Position numbers and translations under genes: made by a program. From contig NZ_JANINM010000255.1 of assembly GCF_024509055.1 (NCBI RefSeq), forward strand, positions 1 through 39,350: 39,350 nucleotides of DNA. Direction: 5' to 3'. The stretch comes from Mesorhizobium sp. GTDB lineage: Bacteria; Pseudomonadota; Alphaproteobacteria; Rhizobiales; Rhizobiaceae. Shown one piece after another: positions 34,928 through 39,350 of the stretch. The notes below the pieces were generated by a model that searched no databases, was not told where the DNA came from, and worked only from the letters and a program-made list of their open reading frames with translations. Within the stretch, counting starts at the first letter, position 1; every line of letters starts with the position of its first letter.

Positions 34928-35215
34928 ATGACCAAGTTCCTGACGCTGCCGGCGCTCGCTTTCGCGCTTTCGACGGCCGTGTTCGTCGCCGGCGCCCGCG
35001 CCGATGACGCGACAAACGCCATGAAGCCCGCCAATGCCATGGCGACAAACGCCATGAAGCCGGCCACCGATGCGATGAAGCCGGCCGGCGCCATGAAGCC
35101 TGACGCCATGGCCACCAACGCCATGAAGCCTGCAACGGATGCGATGAAGCCCGCGACCAATGCCATGAAGCCGGCGACCGACGCGATGAAGCCGGCGGAC
35201 ACCACCACCAACTAG
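34928..35215 (+). CDS. Secreted Met/Lys-Pro repeat protein
   Basis: This 95-aa protein has a signal peptide of about 25 residues (MTKFLTLPALAFALSTAVFV..., cleavage near ARA|DD). The mature 70 residues are almost entirely repeats of the type (N/D)AMKPA(T), with eight AMKP units. They contain ten methionines, no cysteine or aromatic residue, and are probably unstructured. It resembles the pentapeptide MXKDX repeat class (TIGR02953) but with Pro in place of Asp. AAAGAGGAG lies before ATG 34928. The next gene, 95 bp downstream, encodes an exported methionine sulfoxide reductase, so this may be its methionine-sink substrate. Confidence 0.83.
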   Translation: MTKFLTLPALAFALSTAVFVAGARADDATNAMKPANAMATNAMKPATDAMKPAGAMKPDAMATNAMKPATDAMKPATNAMKPATDAMKPADTTTN

Positions 35216-35310
35216 GCAACTCAAGGAACAGGGACGCGGCGCACGGCAAAGTGAGAAACTCGCGGCGACTTGCGTCGTATAGTCCTGAAACACAACGAAG
35301 GAGACTGAAC

Positions 35311-36051
35311 ATGAACGGCATCGACAGGAAAGCCGCGCGGCGGTCGCCAGTCTTCGCCAAGGGGGCGCTAGCCGCGCTGGTGCTCAGCGTGGCGGCCGCG
35401 GCCTTCTGGCAGACGCCGGCGCGCTCGGCCGAGGACGCGGTGGTGATCCCGCCGCCGGCGGTGGACGAGAAGGCGGCGAGCGGCACGGAGAAGGCAGTAT
35501 TCGCCGGCGGCTGCTTCTGGGGCATGCAGGGCGTGTTCCAGCACGTCAAGGGCGTCAGCAAGGCGGTTTCCGGCTATACCGGCGGCAGCGCGGAGAACGC
35601 CGTCTACGAGGTCGTCGGCACCGGCCGCACCGGCCACGCCGAATCCGTCGAGATCACCTACGACCCGTCCAAGGTCACCTACGGCCAGCTGCTGCAGGTC
35701 TATTTCTCGGTCGCGCACAATCCGACGCAGCTGAACTATCAGGGGCCGGACGAGGGCACGCAGTACCGCTCGACGGTGTTTGCCGAGAACGGCGAGCAGA
35801 AGAAGATCGCCGAGAGCTACATCGCCCAGCTCGGCAAGGCCAAGGTGTTCGGCAAGCCGATCGTGACGACGCTGGAGACAGGCAAGACCTTCTACCCGGC
35901 CGAGGACTACCATCAGGATTTCCTGACGCTGAACCCGACCTATCCCTACATCGTGTACAACGACCTGCCCAAGATCGCGAACCTCAAGGCGCTGTTCCCA
36001 GGGCTCTACAGCGAAAAGCCGGTGCTGGTGCTGGCCTCGAGCAAGAGCTGA
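35311..36051 (+). CDS. msrA: Exported peptide methionine-S-sulfoxide reductase MsrA
   Basis: MsrA reduces methionine-S-sulfoxide in proteins. The 246-aa protein has an N-terminal signal sequence (about residues 16-40, ending ARSA|ED) and the catalytic block AVFAGGCFWGMQGVF with C68. Other family features are GYTGGSAENAVYEVVGTGRTGHAESVEI, NPTQLNYQGPDEGTQYRS and the EDYHQDFL stretch. C68 is the only cysteine, so there is no resolving cysteine and an external thiol reductant is needed. GAAGGAGA precedes ATG 35311. The gene lies between the Met-rich protein and the convergent cydAB terminator. Confidence 0.93.
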   Translation: MNGIDRKAARRSPVFAKGALAALVLSVAAAAFWQTPARSAEDAVVIPPPAVDEKAASGTEKAVFAGGCFWGMQGVFQHVKGVSKAVSGYTGGSAENAVYEVVGTGRTGHAESVEITYDPSKVTYGQLLQVYFSVAHNPTQLNYQGPDEGTQYRSTVFAENGEQKKIAESYIAQLGKAKVFGKPIVTTLETGKTFYPAEDYHQDFLTLNPTYPYIVYNDLPKIANLKALFPGLYSEKPVLVLASSKS

Positions 36052-36063
36052 CGGCGTGATCTT

Positions 36064-36086
36064 CCCCTCGAGCGTTCCTCGAGGGG
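36064..36086. terminator. Bidirectional hairpin between msrA and cydB
   Basis: CCCCTCGAG (36064-36072) and CTCGAGGGG (36078-36086) make a perfect 9-bp stem with a 5-nt loop between the two convergent stops. There is no long T-run, but the position and stem strength support a terminator. Confidence 0.7.
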
Positions 36087-36099
36087 AGGCTCGCAGCGC

Positions 36100-37104
36100 T
36101 CAGTCGTAGGTCAGGTCCGTCGCCTTGCCGCTGAACACGCGATAGGCGAAGAAGGAATAGAAGATGATGATCGGCAGCACGACAGCCGTGCCGACCAGGA
36201 TCACGGCCAGGCTCTCCGGCGCCGATGCCGCCTGCCAGATCGTCAGCTTGTCGGGCACGACATAAGGGTAGAACGACCAGGCGAGCCCGGCAAAGCCCAG
36301 CGTGAAGATGGCCGCCAGGGTCAGGAAGGGCCGGATCGCGTGCCGGTCGTCCGGCTTCGGCAGATGGAAGGTCTGCCGCCACAGCCAGAAGAACAGGAGC
36401 GCCGACAGGATGGGCAGCGGCGAGAGATAAAGGATCTCCGGCCAGAGGAACCATCGGTCGAAGATGCGCGGACTGGCGAAAGGCGTCGCCAGCGATACGG
36501 CGACCATGCCGAGCGCGGTCAGCACCAGCGCGGTGCGCAGCCACCGCACCGCCTTGCGCTGCAGGTCCCCCTCGGTCTTGTAGATCAGCCACGCCGAGCC
36601 CATCGCGGCATAGGCGGCGGAGAGGCACAGCGCCACCAATGCGCCGAAAGCCATGCCGCCGAAGCCGACATCGAGGCCGAGCACATAGACGCCCAGCATA
36701 TAGCCCTGCGCCAGCGAGGCGATCGTGGAGCCGAGAAAGAAGATGCGGTTCCAGCGCCGTTTCTTGCCGGCCGGCACCTTGGCGCGGAAATCGAAGGCGA
36801 CGCCACGCAGGATCAGTCCCACCAGAAGCACGAAGACCGGCAGGTAGAGCGCGGTGAGGATGGTGCCATGCGCCATCGGGAAAGCGACGAGCAGAAGCCC
36901 GACCGCCAGCACCAGCCAGGTCTCGTTGGCGTCCCAGAACGGGCCGATCGCCGCGATCATCGTGTCCTGCTCGGCATCCTCGGCGGCGGCGAACAGGATG
37001 CCGATGCCGAGGTCGAAGCCGTCGAGGATGACGTAGATCAGGATGGCGAGGCCCATCAGGCCGGCGAAGATCAGCGGCAGCGCGGTTGGCCAGTCGAAGC
37101 TCAT
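36100..37104 (-). CDS. cydB: Cytochrome bd-type quinol oxidase subunit II
   Basis: This 334-aa integral membrane protein starts MSFDWPTALPLIFAGLMGLA and contains VILDGFDLGIGILF, FWDANETWLVLAVGLLLVAFP and LRGVAFDFR, all typical of CydB/CioB. With subunit I it forms an O2-reducing quinol oxidase in the inner membrane. It is 10 bp downstream of cydA in the same operon. No cydX-like small gene is visible between its stop and the terminator. Confidence 0.94.
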   Translation of the reverse strand: MSFDWPTALPLIFAGLMGLAILIYVILDGFDLGIGILFAAAEDAEQDTMIAAIGPFWDANETWLVLAVGLLLVAFPMAHGTILTALYLPVFVLLVGLILRGVAFDFRAKVPAGKKRRWNRIFFLGSTIASLAQGYMLGVYVLGLDVGFGGMAFGALVALCLSAAYAAMGSAWLIYKTEGDLQRKAVRWLRTALVLTALGMVAVSLATPFASPRIFDRWFLWPEILYLSPLPILSALLFFWLWRQTFHLPKPDDRHAIRPFLTLAAIFTLGFAGLAWSFYPYVVPDKLTIWQAASAPESLAVILVGTAVVLPIIIFYSFFAYRVFSGKATDLTYD

Positions 37105-37114
37105 GGTCTTCTCC

Positions 37115-38476
37115 TCACTCTCCGGCGGCGGGCTGCGACAGGGCCGCGTTCATGACGCCCGGCAGCGGCGAGGTGTCGCCATCCTTGGCGGCTTTCAGCG
37201 CCAGGTGAACCAGCACGCCGAGATAGGCGATCAACAGCAGCACATAGAGGATGAGATAGACGGCGAGCGTCAGCGCCACATGGCTGCCGGCGACGGGGCC
37301 GACGGCGTCCGCCGTCTTAAGCACACCGGTCACCAGCCAGGGCTGGCGTCCGATCTCGGTGGTGTACCAGCCGGCCAGTGTCGCCAACCAGCCGGAAAGC
37401 GCCATCGGCACCATGATCAGCGCCAGCGGCCGCGGCAGGCTGTGGCGGCGCTTGAGGAAGAAGGCGGCCGACCAGGAGACGACCAGCATCAGGACGCCGG
37501 TGCCGACCATGACGCGGAAGCTCCAGAACATCGGGAAGACCGGCGGATGGTTGCCGGCATAGTCGTTGAGGCCGGGCACGACGCCGCTCGCGCTGTGGCG
37601 CAGGATGAGGCTGGCGCCATCGGGGACGGCGATCTCGTATTTGTTCTCCTTCGCCGTCTCGTCCGGCAGCGCGAACAGCACCAGCGGCACGTTCGGTCCG
37701 GTGTTCCAGTTCGCCTCCATGGCGGCGATCTTCTGCGGCTGGTGCTCCAGCGTGTTCAGGCCATGCTGGTCGCCGGCAAAGATCTGGATCGGGATCAGGA
37801 TGGCGGCGGTGAAGACGCCGGTGCGCAGCGCCTTCCACATCGATTCCGAACGGTCGCCACAGAGATAGCGCAGCGCCGAGAGGCCGGCGATCAGGAACGA
37901 GACGGTGAGCCCGGAGGCGAGCAGCATGTGCGCCAGCCGGTAGGGCATCGAGGGGTTGAAGACGATCGCCCACCAGTCGACCGCGTGCGCCACGCCGTCG
38001 CGCATCTCGAAGCCGGCCGGCGTCTGCATCCAGGAATTGAGCGCGATGATCCAGAAGGCCGAAACCGTCGTGCCGCCCGCCACCAGCACCGTGGCCAGCG
38101 TGTGGATGCGGTTGGAGACGCGGCGGAAGCCGAACAGCATGATGCCGAGGAAGGCCGCCTCCAGGAAGAAAGCGGTGAGGATCTCATAAGCGAGCAGCGG
38201 CCCGGCGATGTTGCCGACCTTCTCCATGTAGCCCGGCCAGTTGGTGCCGAACTGGAAGCTCATGGTGACGCCGGAGACGACGCCCATGGCGAACGAAAGC
38301 GCGAACACCTTCACCCAGGTGAAGTAAGCCCGCATCCAGGCGGAATCGCCTGTCTTGTTGTAGCGGAGCTTGAAGAACAGCAGCACCCAGCCAAGTGCAA
38401 TGGTGATCGTCGGAAACAGGATGTGGAACGAAATATTCGCACCGAACTGGATGCGCGACAGGATGAGCGGGTCCAT
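37115..38476 (-). CDS. cydA: Cytochrome bd-type quinol oxidase subunit I (CioA-like, short Q-loop)
   Basis: This 453-aa heme-bearing subunit oxidises quinol and reduces O2 to water. Heme ligands are visible at H18 (QFGANISFHILFP), H183 (PYRLAHM) and M323 (FWSFRVMVG); E99 and E107 match the conserved glutamates. The stretch between H183 and M323 is about 70 residues shorter than in E. coli CydA. This places it in the short-Q-loop, cyanide-insensitive (CIO) type. GGAG lies before ATG 38476; an upstream in-frame start at 38494 adds six residues. It is first in the cydAB operon, and its promoter probably lies in the 200-bp region up to 38680. Confidence 0.94.
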   Translation of the reverse strand: MDPLILSRIQFGANISFHILFPTITIALGWVLLFFKLRYNKTGDSAWMRAYFTWVKVFALSFAMGVVSGVTMSFQFGTNWPGYMEKVGNIAGPLLAYEILTAFFLEAAFLGIMLFGFRRVSNRIHTLATVLVAGGTTVSAFWIIALNSWMQTPAGFEMRDGVAHAVDWWAIVFNPSMPYRLAHMLLASGLTVSFLIAGLSALRYLCGDRSESMWKALRTGVFTAAILIPIQIFAGDQHGLNTLEHQPQKIAAMEANWNTGPNVPLVLFALPDETAKENKYEIAVPDGASLILRHSASGVVPGLNDYAGNHPPVFPMFWSFRVMVGTGVLMLVVSWSAAFFLKRRHSLPRPLALIMVPMALSGWLATLAGWYTTEIGRQPWLVTGVLKTADAVGPVAGSHVALTLAVYLILYVLLLIAYLGVLVHLALKAAKDGDTSPLPGVMNAALSQPAAGE

Positions 38477-38680
38477 GCAGGGCTCCGACTGCAATTTATG
38501 CTTGAAGGATAGGCGCGGGACTCGCGTCGGTCAAAGCGGCGCCGCGTCACGCGGGGCGCGTTGTCGCAGCGCCGGGCGGCGGTGACTGTCCAGAACTGTC
38601 AGGAGCGGCGTCGATTCCCGGTTTGCTTGGGACGACATCCGACCTATATCAGGTCACCTTTTCCAGCGGCCGTTTTCAGC

Positions 38681-39350
38681 ATGTCATCCATCATCTCGAT
38701 TTCCGGTGTCACGAAAACCTATGCCACCGGCTTCAAGGCGCTGAAGGAAATCAATCTCGACATCGAGCGTGGCGAGATCTTCGCGCTGCTCGGCCCCAAC
38801 GGCGCCGGCAAGACGACGCTGATCTCCATCGTCTGCGGCATCGTCAACCGCTCCTCCGGCACCGTCACGGTCGATGGCCACGACATCGGCAAGGACTACC
38901 GCGCCGCGCGCAGCCTGATCGGCCTGGTGCCGCAGGAGCTGACCATCGACGCCTTCGAGACGGTCTGGGCGACGGTGAATTACAGCCGCGGCCTGTTCGG
39001 CAAGGCGCCCAACAAGGCCTTCGTCGAGAAGGTGCTCAAGGATCTCTCGCTGTGGGAGAAGAAGGATTCCAAGGCGATCACGCTGTCCGGCGGCATGAAG
39101 CGCCGTTTGATGATCGCCAAGGCGCTGTCGCACGAGCCGCGCGTTTTGTTCCTCGACGAGCCGACGGCCGGCGTCGATGTCGAGCTGCGCCAGGACATGT
39201 GGGCGATGGTGCGCCGCCTGCGCGAGGACGGCGTAACCATCATCCTCACCACGCACTACATCGAAGAGGCGGAGGCGATGGCCGACCGCGTCGGTGTCAT
39301 CAACAAGGGCGAGATCATCCTGGTCGAGGACAAGGCCGAGCTGATGCGCA
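38681..39350 (+). CDS. ABC-2-type transporter ATP-binding protein, 3' end outside the window
   Basis: About 223 codons are visible. The Walker A is GPNGAGKTT (residues 38-46), the signature LSGGMKRR, and the Walker [21 protein letters not shown] is the H-loop. The form is that of the YadG/NatA-type exporters, whose permease gene would be expected just beyond the right edge. The start is ATG 38681, without a clear SD upstream. The substrate is unknown; it could export a lipid, drug or ion. Confidence 0.92.
   Translation, partial: MSSIISISGVTKTYATGFKALKEINLDIERGEIFALLGPNGAGKTTLISIVCGIVNRSSGTVTVDGHDIGKDYRAARSLIGLVPQELTIDAFETVWATVNYSRGLFGKAPNKAFVEKVLKDLSLWEKKDSKAITLSGGMKRRLMIAKALSHEPRVLFLDEPTAGVDVELRQDMWAMVRRLREDGVTIILTTHYIEEAEAMADRVGVINKGEIILVEDKAELMR

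Noticed and set aside
34928..35215. Regular short repeats, considered as CRISPR-like or satellite DNA
   Set aside because: The repeats are in frame, codon-sized and encode AMKPA units after a signal peptide, so they are coding.
37043..38512. 489-codon open frame on the plus strand
   Set aside because: It is the antisense shadow of cydA, with no family-like sequence, while cydA shows all heme ligands.

Overview
The window looks like chromosomal DNA of an alphaproteobacterium of the order Hyphomicrobiales, most likely Mesorhizobium or a close relative. This is inferred from the high GC content, the conserved gene neighbourhoods (hrcA divergent from rph-rdgB-hemW; rsmI-yraN) and several families of GC-rich palindromic intergenic repeats. 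Coding density is high and most of the window is ordinary core genome. No rRNA, tRNA or CRISPR array was recognised.

Layout. 1-5.8 kb: a truncated mepA (murein endopeptidase), a translationally coupled operon of a GST-family protein (FzlA-like), queG and an SDR/epimerase, then uppP converging on yraN-rsmI. 5.8-7.1 kb: a 62-codon small ORF, a repeat hairpin, a small tyrosine-phosphatase-like gene and an AT-rich orphan gene. 7.1-11.8 kb: hemW, rdgB, a VOC protein and rph on the minus strand, divergent from hrcA and a 65-aa acidic protein. 11.8-18.8 kb: a secreted sorbosone-dehydrogenase-like beta-propeller, a LysE exporter, cysK, an alpha/beta hydrolase divergent from a MarR regulator, a GST, and an ECF sigma factor with its YCII/DGPF partner (ECF42-like). 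18.9-24.5 kb: a saccharopine-dehydrogenase/DUF4166 fusion with a DCC thiol protein, a standalone LigD-type polymerase, and an ArsR-type regulator divergent from a NIPSNAP/ABM-like gene pair. 24.5-27.3 kb: two paralogous secreted six-cysteine proteins flanking a DUF559 gene, and two small membrane proteins, all interspersed with repeats.

27.6-30.6 kb: an AT-rich two-gene island inserted next to the 3' end of lepA. It encodes a DUF1837 (HamA/AbpA C-terminal) PD-(D/E)XK-type nuclease overlapping an SF2 Ski2-like helicase. This matches the Hachiman (HamAB) anti-phage system architecture and is the clearest defence locus in the window.

30.6-39.35 kb: lepA, a TadG-like protein, then a possible periplasmic oxidative-repair cluster: a secreted thioredoxin-fold DUF1223 protein (CxxC), a secreted Met/Lys-Pro repeat protein with ten methionines in about 70 mature residues, and an exported MsrA with a single cysteine. 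A convergent cydAB pair follows (short Q-loop, cyanide-insensitive type), and the window ends inside an ABC-transporter ATPase gene. The two most interesting items are the HamAB island and the Met-rich protein/MsrA/DUF1223 cluster. The second is, to my knowledge, not described as a system in this form and is put forward as a hypothesis.
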